Below, in pieces: positions 1-12,740 of a stretch of DNA of 64,000 nucleotides. The stretch is from NCBI RefSeq assembly GCF_040869045.1, contig NC_090321.1, positions 32,733,426 to 32,797,425 of the forward strand, in the 5' to 3' direction. A program made the translations under genes and the position numbers. The stretch comes from Eurosta solidaginis. Taxonomy: Eukaryota > Arthropoda > Insecta > Diptera > Tephritidae. Every line of letters begins with the position of its first letter. The stretch's first letter is position 1. Below the pieces are notes generated by a model. That model made no database searches. It was given only the letters and a program-made list of their open reading frames with translations, and was not told where the DNA came from.

Positions 1-1598
1 CCGGACGGATCCCGAAAACCAACCAGAAATGATGCCGGAAGAGCCCCCAAATGATCCCGAAAAAGTCCCCAAATGACCCCGACGAGATCCCGCACGGATC
101 CCGAAAACCATCCAGAAATGATGCCGGAAGAGCCCCAAATGATCCCGAAAAAGTCCCCAAATGACCCCGACATACTCCAGAAAAGGTTCCGAAATGGCTC
201 CGAGGGAATCAACGACGGATCGCGAAAACCATACAGAAATGATTCCGGAAGGATCCCAAAATGATCCCGAAATAGTCCGGAAATGACCCAGATGGGATCC
301 CGCACAGATCCAGAAATGATCCCGGAAGGGTCCAAAAACTATCCCGGAAAAGTAACAAAAAATCCCGAAATGGCTCCTACGGCATCCCGGACGGATCCAG
401 AAATGATCTCGGAAGGGTCCGCAAATGATCCCAAAATGGTCCCGAAATGACCCTGATGGATCCGACAAACCATCAAGAAATTATGCTGGAAGGGTCCCCA
501 AATGATCCCGAAATAAAACAGAAAAAGTCACGAAACGACCCCTAGAGGATCCCCAAATGATCCCGTATTAGCCCCGAAAAAGTCCCAAAATGACCCTGAC
601 GGGATCCCGAAAGGATTCCGAAAACAATACAGAAATGATGCCGGAAAGGTCCTCAAATGATCCCCTAATTTTCCCGAAATGACCGTGACGGGATCCCGAC
701 AACTATCCAGAAATGATGCCGAAAGGGTCCGCAAGTGATCCCGTATTAGTCGAAAAAAATCCCGAAAGGACCACGACGGGATCACGGACGAATCCCAAAA
801 ACAATCCAGAAATGATGCCGGTAGGTATCCCAAATGATCCCGAAATAGTCCCGAAATCACCTCGTCGGCATCCCGGACGGATCCCGAAAATTATCCAGAA
901 ATGATGCCGGAAAGGTTCCCAAATGATCCCCTAATAGTCCCGAAATTACCCTAATGGGATCCCGGACGGATCCCGAAAACCATCCAGAAATGATGCCGAA
1001 AGGGTTCCCAAATGATCCCGTATTAGTCGCGAAAAAGTCCCGAAATGACCCCGACGGGATCCCGGACGGATCCCGAAAACCATCCAGAAATGATGCCGGA
1101 TGAGCCCCAAAATGATCCCGAAAAACTCCCCAAATGACCCCGACGAGATCCCGGACGGATCCCGAAAACCATCCAGAAATGATGCCGGAAGAGCCCCCAA
1201 ATGATCCCGAAAAAGTCCCCAAATGACCCCGACGATATCCCGGACGGATTCCGAAAACCATCCAGAAATGATACCGGAAGAGCTCCCAAATGATCCCGAA
1301 AAAGTTCCCATATGACCCCGACGAGATCCCGCACGGATCCCGAAAACCATCCAGAAATGATGCCGGAAGGGTCCCCAAATGATCGCGAAATAGTCCCGAA
1401 ATGATTCCGGAATAGTCCCGAAAATGTTCCAAAATAACCCCGACGGGATCCCGGACGGATCCCGTAAACTATACAGTAATGATCCCGGAAGGGTCCCAAA
1501 ATGATCCCGAAATAGTCCCGAAAAAGTCCCGAAATTACCCCGGCGTAATCCCGGACCGATCCCGAAAACCATCCAGAAATGATCCCGGAAGGGTCTCG
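1..1598. repeat. 89-bp satellite, array 1
   Basis: Tandem array that runs off the left edge. The monomer is about 89 bp and begins, in one phase, GGGATCCCGGACGGATCCCG, followed by blocks of the type ATCCAGAAATGATGCCGG and AAATGATCCCGAAAAAGTCC. Monomers differ by substitutions and small indels. Positions 1-944 match 6207-7150 at a fixed offset of 6206 bp, so this is a further copy of the 1050-bp higher-order module seen in array 2. Open frames on the minus strand here are products of the repeat and should not be read as genes. Confidence 0.97.
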
Positions 1599-2550
1599 AT
1601 ATGACCCTTACGGGATTACAAATAAGGTGAAGCTAATTATAAAACCATGTTAATAAGGCAGCAGGCGCATTGGAGCGAATAAAAAGTTAGATAGAAACAT
1701 ACAGGTAAAGCTAATAAAAGCGTGCTAATAAAAACAATTGATGGAGGGCGGATGGCGGGAGTAGAGGAGAGGACCACTGATCGTTCCTCCAAAATTGTCT
1801 AGATCTCGTTCTGTATGTACCAGATACCAAAAACTATTGATTTAGGAGAAAATTTAGATTGAGTTATAACAATTTATGGATTTTACACCAGAGGGGGAGA
1901 TAAAGGGGGCGGACGGAGGGTGTCACTGTTTACTTTGTAAGCCCTCGACTTATTTGACCCCTTGAGTCTGTGATATTGGTGAAGGCCAGTATACGTAAAG
2001 TTATAATGTGTAAAAATTATGAAAAATAATTTCTCGAAGGGGTCGTGGGACCCCCACCCCTCTTTCCATGTTCGAAAAAAATTTCGCTAGTAGACTACTG
2101 TCTGTGTCCCAAATTTCATCAAAATCCGTGTAGCCGTTCTGGCGTGGTTCAGTCGCAAAAATTAAAAAATATAATAATTAAATTATAACTGTTCGTAGGG
2201 GGCGGGGACCTTCCCCCTTTTGAAAAATATATAGCTAGTAGATCCTTCTAGACTATTGGTTATATGTGTGCCAAATTTCATCCAATTCCGTCGAGCCGTT
2301 CTTGTGTGATTGAGTCACAAAGACAAACGTCTGGACAAACATCCAAACATCCAAACATCTAAACATCCAAACTTTGCCATTCATAATATACTAGCCTTTA
2401 CCCGCGGCCCCGTCCGCAAGGAAAATTTTAAATATATGGGCTATTCGCGTTAGCCTGCTTATTATCTGTTTAAAATTTTGTTTTCTGTCTAATGCATTTT
2501 ATTTTTGTAATTGAGTAAAAAAAAGAACTAAAGGAGCTGACAACCTGATA
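1599..2550. repeat. Linker repeat copy 1 between satellite arrays
   Basis: Non-satellite block starting ATATGACCCTTACGGGATTA and shared with 7805 and 12741. It contains two related modules of roughly 150-170 bp, each with GC-rich text (GGGGTCGTGGGACCCCCA; GGGGGCGGGGACC), a TAGTAGA motif, a CAAATTTCATC motif and a GAGTCACAAAG or AGTCGCAAA motif. Near 2337-2376 there is a short CCAAACAT run. It is followed by TAATATACTAGCC and a block containing CCCGCGGCCCCGTCCGC. This looks like ends of an interspersed insect repeat joined head to tail. I cannot assign a family. Copy 1 stops at GAGCTGAC, about 550 bp before the end reached by copies 2 and 3. Confidence 0.85.
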
Positions 2551-3239
2551 GGATCCCAAATGATCCCGAAATTATCCAGAAAAAGCTACGAAATGACCCC
2601 CACGCTATCGCGGACGGATCCCGACAACCATCCAGAAATGCCCCGAAAGGGTCTCCAAAAGTTCCCCGAATAGTCCCAAAAAAACCCGAAATGAGAGCGA
2701 CACGATTCTAGACGTATCCAGAGAACCACAAAGAAATGATCCCTGAAGGTGTTCCAAAATGATCCCGAAAAGGTTCCGAAATGACCCTGACGGGCTCCCG
2801 GGCGGATCTCAAAAACCATCCAGAAAATATCCAGGAAGGGTCCCTAAATTATCCCGAATAACTCCAGAAAAAGTTCCGAAATGGCTCCGAGGGGATCCAC
2901 GATGGATCGCGAAAACCATACAGAAATGATTCCGGAAGGATTCCAAAATGATCCCGAAATAGTCCGGAATTGACCCAGATGGGATCCCGCACAGATTCAA
3001 AAATGATCCCGGAAGGGTGCAAAAACTATCCCGGAAAAGTAACAAAAAATCCCGAAATGGCTCCTACGGCATCCCGGACAGATCCAGAAATGATCTCGGA
3101 AGGGTCCCCAAATGATCCCAAAATGGTCCCGAAATGACCCTGATGGATCCGGCAAACCATCAAGAAATTGTGCCGAAAGGGTCCCAAAATGATCCCGAAA
3201 TAATACAGAAAAAGTCACGAAACGACCCCTAGAGGATCC

Positions 3240-4800
3240 CCAAATGATCCCGTATTAGCCCCGAAAAGGTCCCGAAATAACCCGACGGGATCCCGGACAA
3301 ATCCCGAAAACCATCCAGAAATGATGCCGGAAGGAATCCCAAATTATTCCGTAAAAGTCCCGCATTGATTCCGACGGGATCCCGAACGGATACCGAAAAT
3401 CATCCAGAAGTGATGCCGGAAAGGTCCCCAAATGATCACCTAATACCAAAATGACCCTGACGGCATCCCGGACTGATCCCAAAATCCATCCAGAAATGAT
3501 CTTGGGAAGGTCCCAAAATTATCCCGAAATAGTCTCGGAAAAGTTCAGAAATTACCCTGACGGGTTCGCGGACGAATCCTGAAAGCCATCTCTAAATGAT
3601 CCCGAAAGTCCCGAAATGACCCTGACTGGACCCCGAAAGGATCCCGAAAACTATCCAGAAATGATGCCGGAAATGTCCTCAAATGATCACCTAATAATTC
3701 CGAAAAGACCCTGACGGGATCCCGAACGGATACCGACAACTATCTAGAAATGATGCCGAAAGGGCCCGCAAATGATTCCGCATTAGTCGAGAAAAAGTCC
3801 CGAAATGAACCCGACGGGATTCCGGACGAATCCCAAAAACCATCCAGAAATGATGCCGGAAGGGACACCAAATGATCCCGAAAAAGTCCCGCAATAATTC
3901 CGACGGGATCCTGAGCGGATACCGAAAACCATCCAGAAGTGATGCCGAAAAAGTCCTCAAATGATCACCTAATAGTCCCAAAATGACCCTGACGGCATCC
4001 CGGACAGATCCCGAAATCCATCCAGAAATGATCTTGGGAGGGTCCCAAAATTATCCCGAAATAGTCTGGGAAAAGTCCAGAAATTACCCTGACGGAACCC
4101 GGACGAATCCTGAAAACCAATTTTAAATGATGCCGAAAAAGTCCCGAAATGACCCTGATGCGACCCGGAAAGGATCCCGAAAACTAACCAGAAATGATGC
4201 CGGAAAGGTCCTCAAATGATCTCCCAATAGTTCCGAAAAGACCCTGACGGAATACCGAACGGATCGCGACAACTATTCAGAAATGATATCGAAAGGGCCC
4301 GCAAATGATCCCGTATTAGTCGAGAAAAAGTCCCGAAATGACCCCGACGGGATGCCGGACGAATCCCAAAAACCATCCAGAAATGATGTCGGAAGGGACC
4401 CCAATGATCCCGAAAAAGTCCCGCAATTATTCCGACGGGAATCTGAACGGATACCGAAAACGATCCAGAGGTGATGCCGGAACGGTCCTCAAATGCTCAC
4501 CTAATAGTCCCAAAATGACCCTGAGGGCATCCCGGACAAATCCCGAAATCCATCCAGAAATGATATTGGGAAGGTCCCAAAATGATCCCGAAATAGTCTC
4601 GGAAAAGTCCAGAAATTACCCTGACGGGTCCCCGGACGAATCCTGGAAGCCATCCTTAAATTATCCCGAAAAAGCCCCGAAATGACCCTGACGGGATCCC
4701 GAAACGATTCCAAAAACTAGCCAAAAATGATGCCGGAAAGGTCCTCAAATGATCCCCTAATAGTTCCGAAATGACCGTGACGGGATACCGAACGGATCCC
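3240..4800. repeat. 532-bp higher-order repeat (about six monomers), three copies
   Basis: Marker variants recur at exact spacing. GATCTTGGGAAGGTCCC is at 3498, GATCTTGGGAGGGTCCC at 4030 and GATATTGGGAAGGTCCC at 4562, each 532 bp apart, with matching neighbours such as ATGATCACCTAATA upstream. 532 bp is close to six 89-bp monomers (534). The copies differ by scattered substitutions, so they are older than the 1050-bp copies. Confidence 0.85.
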
Positions 4801-5048
4801 GACAACTATCCAGAAATTATTCCGAAAGGGTCCGCAAATGATCCCGTATTAGTCGAGAAAAAGTCCCGAAATGACCCCGACGGGATCCCGGATGAATCCC
4901 AAAAAACATCCAGAAATGATGCCGGTAGGTATCCCAAATGATCCCGAAATAATCCCGAAATGACCTCGTCGGCATCCCGGACGGATACCGAAAATTATCC
5001 AGAAATGATGCCGGAAAGGTCCACAAATGATCCCCTAATAGTCCCGAA

Positions 5049-7150
5049 ATTACCCTGATGGGATCCCGGACGGATCCCGAAAACCATCCAGAAATGATGC
5101 CGGAAGAGCCCCCAAATGATCCCGAAAAAGTCCCCAAATGACCCCGACGATATCCCGGACGGATCCCGAAAACCATCCAGAAATGATGCCAGAAGAGAGC
5201 CCCCAAATGATCCCGAAAAAGTCCCCAAATGACCCCGACGAGATCCCGCACGGATCCCGAAAACCATCCAGAAATGATGCCGGAAGAGCCCCGAATGATC
5301 CCGAAAAAGTCCCCAAATGACCCCGACATACTCCAGAAAAGGTTCCGAAATGGCTCCGAGGGAATCAACGACGGATCGCGAAAACCATACAGAAATGATT
5401 CCGGAAGGATCCCAAAATGATCCCGAAATAGTCCGGAAATGACCCAGATGGGATCCCGCACAGATCCAGAAATGATCCCGGAAGGGTCCAAAAACTATCC
5501 CGGAAAAGTAACAAAAAATCCCGAAATGGCTCCTACGGCATCCCGGACGGATCCAGAAATGATCTCGGAAGGGTCCGCAAATGATCCCAAAATGGTCCCG
5601 AAATGACCCTGATGGATCCGACAAACCATCAAGAAATTATGCCGGAAGGGTCCCCAAATGATCCCGAAATAAAACAGAAAAAGTCACGAAACGACCCCTA
5701 GAGGATCCCCAAATGATCCCGTATTAGCCCCGAAAAAGTCCCAATATGACCCTGACGGGATCCCGAAAGGATTCCGAAAACAATACAGAAATGATGCCGG
5801 AAAGGTCCTCAAATGATCCCCTAATATTCCCGAAATGGCCGTGACGGGATCCCGACAACTATCCAGAAATGATGCCGAAAGGGTCCGCAAGTGATCCCGT
5901 ATTAGTCGAAAAAAATCCCGAAAGGACCACGACGGGATCACGGACGAATCCCAAAAACCATCCAGAAATGATGCCGGTAGGTATCCCAAATGATCCCGAA
6001 ATAGTCCCGAAATCACCTCGTCGGCATCCCGGACGGATCCCGAAAATTATCCAGAAATGATGCCGGAAAGGTCCACAAATGATCCCCTAATAGTCCCGAA
6101 ATTACCCTGATGGGATCCCGGACGGATCCCGAAAACCATCCAGAAATGATGCCGGAAGAGCCCCCAAATGATCCCGAAAAAGTCCCCAAATGACCCCGAC
6201 GATATCCCGGATGGATCCCGAAAACCATCCAGAAATGATGCCGGAAGAGCCCCCAAATGATCCCGAAAAAGTCCCCAAATGACCCCGACGAGATCCCGCA
6301 CGGATCCCGAAAACCATCCAGAAATGATGCCGGAAGAGCCCCAAATGATCCCGAAAAAGTCCCCAAATGACCCCGACATACTCCAGAAAAGGTTCCGAAA
6401 TGGCTCCGAGGGAATCAACGACGGATCGCGAAAACCATACAGAAATGATTCCGGAAGGATCCCAAAATGATCCCGAAATAGTCCGGAAATGACCCAGATG
6501 GGATCCCGCACAGATCCAGAAATGATCCCGGAAGGGTCCAAAAACTATCCCGGAAAAGTAACAAAAAATCCCGAAATGGCTCCTACGGCATCCCGGACGG
6601 ATCCAGAAATGATCTCGGAAGGGTCCGCAAATGATCCCAAAATGGTCCCGAAATGACCCTGATGGATCCGACAAACCATCAAGAAATTATGCCGGAAGGG
6701 TCCCCAAATGATCCCGAAATAAAACAGAAAAAGTCACGAAACGACCCCTAGAGGATCCCCAAATGATCCCGTATTAGCCCCGAAAAAGTCCCAAAATGAC
6801 CCTGACGGGATCCCGAAAGGATTCCGAAAACAATACAGAAATGATGCCGGAAAGGTCCTCAAATGATCCCCTAATTTTCCCGAAATGACCGTGACGGGAT
6901 CCCGACAACTATCCAGAAATGATGCCGAAAGGGTCCGCAAGTGATCCCGTATTAGTCGAAAAAAATCCCGAAAGGACCACGACGGGATCACGGACGAATC
7001 CCAAAAACAATCCAGAAATGATGCCGGTAGGTATCCCAAATGATCCCGAAATAGTCCCGAAATCACCTCGTCGGCATCCCGGACGGATCCCGAAAATTAT
7101 CCAGAAATGATGCCGGAAAGGTTCCCAAATGATCCCCTAATAGTCCCGAA
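5049..7150. repeat. 1050-bp higher-order module, two tandem copies
   Basis: ATTACCCTGATGGG at 5049 recurs at 6101 (1052 bp), and its variant ATTACCCTAATGGG follows at 7151 (1050 bp). The 2-bp difference is explained by an extra AG near 5192. Landmarks such as CATACTCCAGAAAAGG and GGAATCAACGACGG occur once per module. Positions 1-944 form a third, near-identical copy. The length is about twelve monomers less small deletions. The near-identity implies recent amplification or conversion. Confidence 0.9.
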
Positions 7151-7804
7151 ATTACCCTAATGGGATCCCGGACGGATCCCGAAAACCATCCAGAAATGAT
7201 GCCGAAAGGGTTCCCAAATGATCCCGTATTAGTCGCGAAAAAGTCCCGAAATGACCCCGACGGGATCCCGGACGGATCCCGAAAACCATCCAGAAATGAT
7301 GCCGGATGAGCCCCAAAATGATCCCGAAAAACTCCCCAAATGACCCCGACGAGATCCCGGACGGATCCCGAAAACCATCCAGAAATGATGCCGGAAGAGC
7401 CCCCAAATGATCCCGAAAAAGTCCCCAAATGACCCCGACGATATCCCGGACGGATTCCGAAAACCATCCAGAAATGATACCGGAAGAGCTCCCAAATGAT
7501 CCCGAAAAAGTTCCCATATGACCCCGACGAGATCCCGCACGGATCCCGAAAACCATCCAGAAATGATGCCGGAAGGGTCCCCAAATGATCGCGAAATAGT
7601 CCCGAAATGATTCCGGAATAGTCCCGAAAATGTTCCAAAATAACCCCGACGGGATCCCGGACGGATCCCGTAAACTATACAGTAATGATCCCGGAAGGGT
7701 CCCAAAATGATCCCGAAATAGTCCCGAAAAAGTCCCGAAATTACCCCGGCGTAATCCCGGACCGATCCCGAAAACCATCCAGAAATGATCCCGGAAGGGT
7801 CTCG

Positions 7805-9100
7805 ATATGACCCTTACGGGATTACAAATAAGGTGAAGCTAATTATAAAACCATGTTAATAAGGCAGCAGGCGCATTGGAGCGAATAAAAAGTTAGATAG
7901 AAACATACAGGTAAAGCTAATAAAAGCGTGCTAATAAAAACAATTGATGGAGGGCGGATGGCGGGAGTAGAGGAGAGGACCACTGATCGTTCCTCCAAAA
8001 TTGTCTAGATCTCGTTCTGTATGTACCAGATACCAAAAACTATTGATTTAGGAGAAAATTTAGATTGAGTTATAACAATTTATGGATTTTACACCAGAGG
8101 GGGAGATAAAGGGGGCGGGCGGAGGGTGTCACTGTTTACTTTGTAAGCCCTCGACTTATTTGACCCCTTGAGTCTGTGATATTGGTGAAGGCCAGTATAC
8201 GTAAAGTTATAATGTGTAAAAATTATGAAAAATAATTTCTCGAAGGGGTCGTGGGACCCCCACCCCTCTTTCCATGTTCGAAAAAAATTTCGCTAGTAGA
8301 CTACTGTCTGTGTCCCAAATTTCATCAAAATCCGTGTAGCCATTCTGGCGTGATTCAATCGCAAAGACGAAAAAATATAATAATTAAATTATAACTGTTC
8401 CTAGGGGGCGGGGACCACGCCCCTTTTGAAAAATATATAGTAGATCCTTCTAGACTATTGGCTATATGTGTGCAAAATTTCATCCAAATCGGTCCAGCCG
8501 TTCTTGCGTTATTGAGTCACAAAGACAAACATCCAAACATCCAAACATCCAAACATCCAAACTTTCCCATTTATAATATACTAGCCTTTACCCGCGGCCC
8601 CGTCCGCAAGGAGAAAATAAAATATATGTGCTATTCACGTTAGCCTGCTTATCAAGTTGTCTGTTTCAAAATTTTTTCTGTCAATGTATTTTATTTTTTA
8701 ATACAGTAAAAAAAAGAACTAACTGAGCTGATGGGCACGCATACATGAATAGTACAATACACTTTTTTCGAATTAAAAAAAATACATTTTGTTTCTAAGT
8801 TAAATTAATTGATATGACAGGGGTGAAAGAATTACTACTCATAGAACAAAGGAGTGAAACTGCAATTAGCTAAAACCAAAAAGAAGTTTTTAAATGAAAG
8901 CAGTGTTGCTTTTTCGGGTATTTAGTTGGTTAAAATATTACAAAAATTTTAATTATAGTTGTAATAGTGCGTTACAGGATTAATTTAAAAATAGAACGAA
9001 AAAGCTGTGATATATTAAAGATAAAACATACCGAATTTTAATTACGAATAATTTGCGGTAAATCCACGGCCATGTGTGCTGAATTACCGGTTTCGAAGAG
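7805..9100. repeat. Linker repeat copy 2
   Basis: Same block as 1599-2550, with near-identity over its first ~535 bp (offset 6206) and clearly lower identity after about 8340. It has a CCAAACAT run near 8527-8562, then the ACTAGCCTTTACCCGCGGCC block. It extends further than copy 1, through GGGGTGAAAGAATTACTAC and TTGCTTTTTCGGGTATTTAG, to CATGTGTGCTGAA just before satellite resumes. The far half is shared with copy 3, so the full linker is about 1.3 kb. Confidence 0.85.
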
Positions 9101-12100
9101 ACCTAAAATGATCCCTGAAGTGTCCCTAAATGACACCAAATAGTCACGAAATGATGCCGACGGGATCCTGGACAAATCTCGAAAACTATCCAGAAATGAT
9201 GCCGGCAGGGTCCCAAAATAATCCCGAAGTAGTCACGAAAAGTTCCGAAATGACGCTGACGGGATCCCGGACGGATCCCGAAAACCATCCAGATTTGATT
9301 CCTGAACGGTCCGCAAATGATCCCGATATAGTCCGAAAAAGTCTCGAAAAAACTCTGACGGGATCCCGGACAAATCCCGAAAATCGCCCAGAAATTATCC
9401 CGGAGGAGTCCCAAAATGATTCCGAAATAGTAGTCACGAAAAAGGCCCGAAATGACCCTGACGGGATCCCGAAAACCATCCAGAAATGACTCTGGAGGGA
9501 TCCCCAAATGATCCCGGAAAAGTCCACAAACCATCCAGAATTGATCTCTGAAGGTTCCGCAAATGATCCTGAAAAAGTCCCGAAAGTCACGAAAAACTCA
9601 GACCCATCCCGAAAATCATGAAGAAATTATACTGGAGGGTCCCAAAATTACCCCGAAATAACTCCGACGGGATCCCGGACAGATCCTGAAAATCATCCAG
9701 AACTGAGCTCTGAAACGTCCGCAAATAATCCAGAAATAGTCCGGAAAAAGTCCGTCGGGATCCCGGACAGATCCCGAAAATCACCCAGAAATTATGCCGG
9801 AGGGGTCCCAAAATGATTCCGAAATAGTCCCGAAAAAGTCCCGAAATGACCTTGAGGGGATCCCAGACCGATACTTAAAACCATCCAGAAATAATGCCGG
9901 AAGAGACCTCAAGTGATCCCGCAAAAGTCCCAAAATGACCCCGACAGGATCCCGGACGGATCTCGTAAACCATCCAGAAATGATGCCGGAAGAGACCCCA
10001 AATGATCCCGCAAAAGTCCCAAAATGACCCCGACAGGATCCCGGACGGATCGCGAAAACCATCCAGAAATGATGCCGGGAGAGAGCCCAAATGATCCCGC
10101 AAAAGTCCCAAAATGACCCCGACGGGATCCCGGACGGATCCCGTAAACCATCCAGAAATGATGCCGGAAGAGAACCCAAATGATCCCGCAAAAGGCCCAA
10201 AATGACCCCGACAGGATCCCGGACGGATCCCGAAAACCATACAGAAATGATGCCGGAAGAGACCCCAAATGATCCCGCAAAATTCTCAAAATGACCCCGA
10301 CAGGACCCCGGACGGATCCTGTAAACCATCCAGAAATGATGCCGGAAGAGACCCCAAATGATCCCGCAAAAGTCCCAAAATTACCCCGACAGGATCCCGG
10401 ACGGATCCCGTAAACCATCCAGAAATGATGCCGGAAGAGAACCCAAATGATCCCGCAAAAGGCCCAAAATGACTCCGACAGGATCCCGGACGGATCCCGA
10501 AAACCATACAGAAGTGATGCCGGAAGAGACCCCAAATGATCCCGCAAAAGTCTCAAAATGACCCCGACAGGATCCCGGACGGATCCCGAAAACCATCCAG
10601 AAATGATGCCGGAAGAGACCCCAAATGATCCCGCAAAAGTCCCAAAATGACCCCGACAGGATCCCGGACGGATCCCGAAAACCATCCAGAAATGATGCCG
10701 GAATGGACCCCAAATGGTCCCGAAATGAGACCGACGGGATCCCGGACGGATACCGAAAACCATCCAGAAATGATGCCGGCAGGTACCCCAAATTATCCCG
10801 AAATAGTCCCGAAATGACCCTGACGGGATCACGGACGGATCCCGAAAACCATCCAGAAATGATGCCGATAGGGTCCCCAAATGATCCTGTATTAGTCGAG
10901 AAAAAATTCCGAAATGACTCCGACGGGATCCCGGACGGATCACGAAAATCATCTAGAATTGATACCGGAAGGTACCCCAAATCATGCCGAAATAGTCCCG
11001 AAATGACATCGACGGGATCCCGGACGGATCCCGAAAACCATCCAGAAATGATGCCGGAGGAGACCCCAAATGATCCCGCTAAAGTCCCAAAATGACCCCG
11101 ACAGGGTCCCGGACGGATCCCGTAAACCATCCAGAAATGATGCCGGAAGAGACCCCAAATGATCCCGCAAAAGTCCCAAAATGACCCCGACAGGATCCCG
11201 GACGGATCCCGTAAACCATCCAGAAATGATGCCGGAAGAGACCCCAAATGATCCCGCAAAAGTCCCAAAATGACCCCGACAGGGTCCCGGACGGATCCCG
11301 AAAACCATCCAGAAATGATGCCGGAAGAGACCCCAAATGATCCCGCAAAAGTCCCAAAATGACCCCGACAGGATCCCGGACGGATCCCGTAAACCATCCA
11401 GAAATGATGCCGGAGGAGACCCCAATGATCCCGCTAAAGTCCCAAAATGACCCCGACAGGGTCCCGGACGGATCCCGTAAACCATCCAGAAATGATGCCG
11501 GAAGAGACCCCAAATGATCCCGCAAAAGTCCCAAAATGACCCCGACAGGATCCCGGACGGATCCCGTAAACCATCCAGAAATGATGCCGGAAGAGACCCC
11601 AAATGATCCCGCAAAAGTCCCAAAATGACCCCGACAGGATCCCGGACGGATCCCGTAAACCATCCAGAAATGATGCCGGAAGAGACCCCAAATGATCCCG
11701 CAAAAGTCCCAAAATGACCCCGACAGGTTCCCGGACGGATCCCGTAAACCATCCAGAAATGATGCCGGAGGAGACCCCAAATGATCCCGCAAAAGTCTCA
11801 AAATGACCCCGACAGCATCCCGGACGGATCCCGAAAACCATCCAGAAATGATGCTGGAAGAGACCCCAAATGATCCCGAAAAAATCCCAAAATGACCCCG
11901 ACAGGATCCCGGACGGATCCCGTAAACCATCCAGAAATGATGCCGGAAGAGGCCCCAAATGATCCCGCAAAAGTCCCAAAATGACGCCGACGGGATCCCG
12001 GACGGATCCCGTAAACCATCCAGAAATGATGCCGAAAGGTTCCCCAAATGATCCTGTATTAGTCGAGAAAAAGTTCCGAAATGACCCCGAAGGGATCCCG

Positions 12101-12740
12101 GATGGATCCCGAAAACCATCTAGAAATGATGCCGGAAGGTACTCCAAATGATGCCGTAATAGTCCCGAAATGACATCGACGGGATCCCGGACGGATCCCG
12201 TAAACCATCCAGAAATGATGCTGGAAGAGACCCCAAATGATCCCGCAAAAATCCCAAAATGACCCCGACAGGATCCCGGACGGATCCCGTAAACCATCCA
12301 GAAATGATGCCGGAGGAGACCCCAAATGATCCTGCTAAAGTCCCAAAATGACCCCGACAGGGTCCCGGACGGATCCCGTAAACCATCCAGAAATGATGCC
12401 GGAAGAGACCCCAAATGATCCCGCAAAAGTCCCAAAATGACCCCGACAGGATCCCGGACGGATCCCGTAAACCATCCAGAAATGATGCCGGAAGAGACCC
12501 CAAATGATCCCGCAAAAGTCCCAAAATGACCCCGACAGGGTCCCGGACGGATCCCGAAAACCATCCAGAAATGATGCCGGAAGAGACCCCAAATGATCCC
12601 GCAAAAGTCCCAAAATGACCCCGACAGGATCCCGGACGGATCCCGAAAACCATCCAGAAATGATGCCGGAATGGACCCCAAATGGTTCCGAAATGACACC
12701 GACGGGATCCCGGACGGATACCGAAAACCATCCAGAAATG
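9101..12740. repeat. 89-bp satellite, array 3 (homogeneous subtype)
   Basis: The first ~700 bp is diverged. From about 9900 to 12730 the monomers are highly alike and carry subtype-diagnostic variants: GGAAGAGACCCCAAATGATC, CCGCAAAAGTCCCAAAATGA and CCCGACAGGATCCCGG. The spacing is exactly 89 bp in checked cases (11103 to 11192). A minority with TATTAGTCGAG recalls the array 1/2 type, which suggests exchange between arrays. The longest minus-strand open frame (421 codons, 11434-12699) lies here and has an 89-residue period. It is a repeat artefact. Confidence 0.97.

Larger units (their letters stand above)
2551..7804. repeat. 89-bp satellite, array 2 (with higher-order structure)
   Basis: Longest array, about 5.25 kb. 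The left part (2551-3290) holds diverged monomers, including an older version of the 1050-bp module around 2860-3250. The centre (about 3240-4800) shows 532-bp periodicity and the right part (5049-7150) shows 1050-bp periodicity. The last 650 bp duplicates 945-1598. Frequent GGATCC sites are a property of the monomer. The minus strand is open over long distances in all frames because the consensus lacks TTA, CTA and TCA on the plus strand. Confidence 0.97.

Noticed and set aside
857..12699. Many long minus-strand ORFs (up to 421 codons) with FRDPSGI/SFLDGF-type repeats
   Set aside because: They follow the 89-bp DNA period in every frame, occur in overlapping frames at the same place, and are explained by the lack of stop triplets in the monomer.
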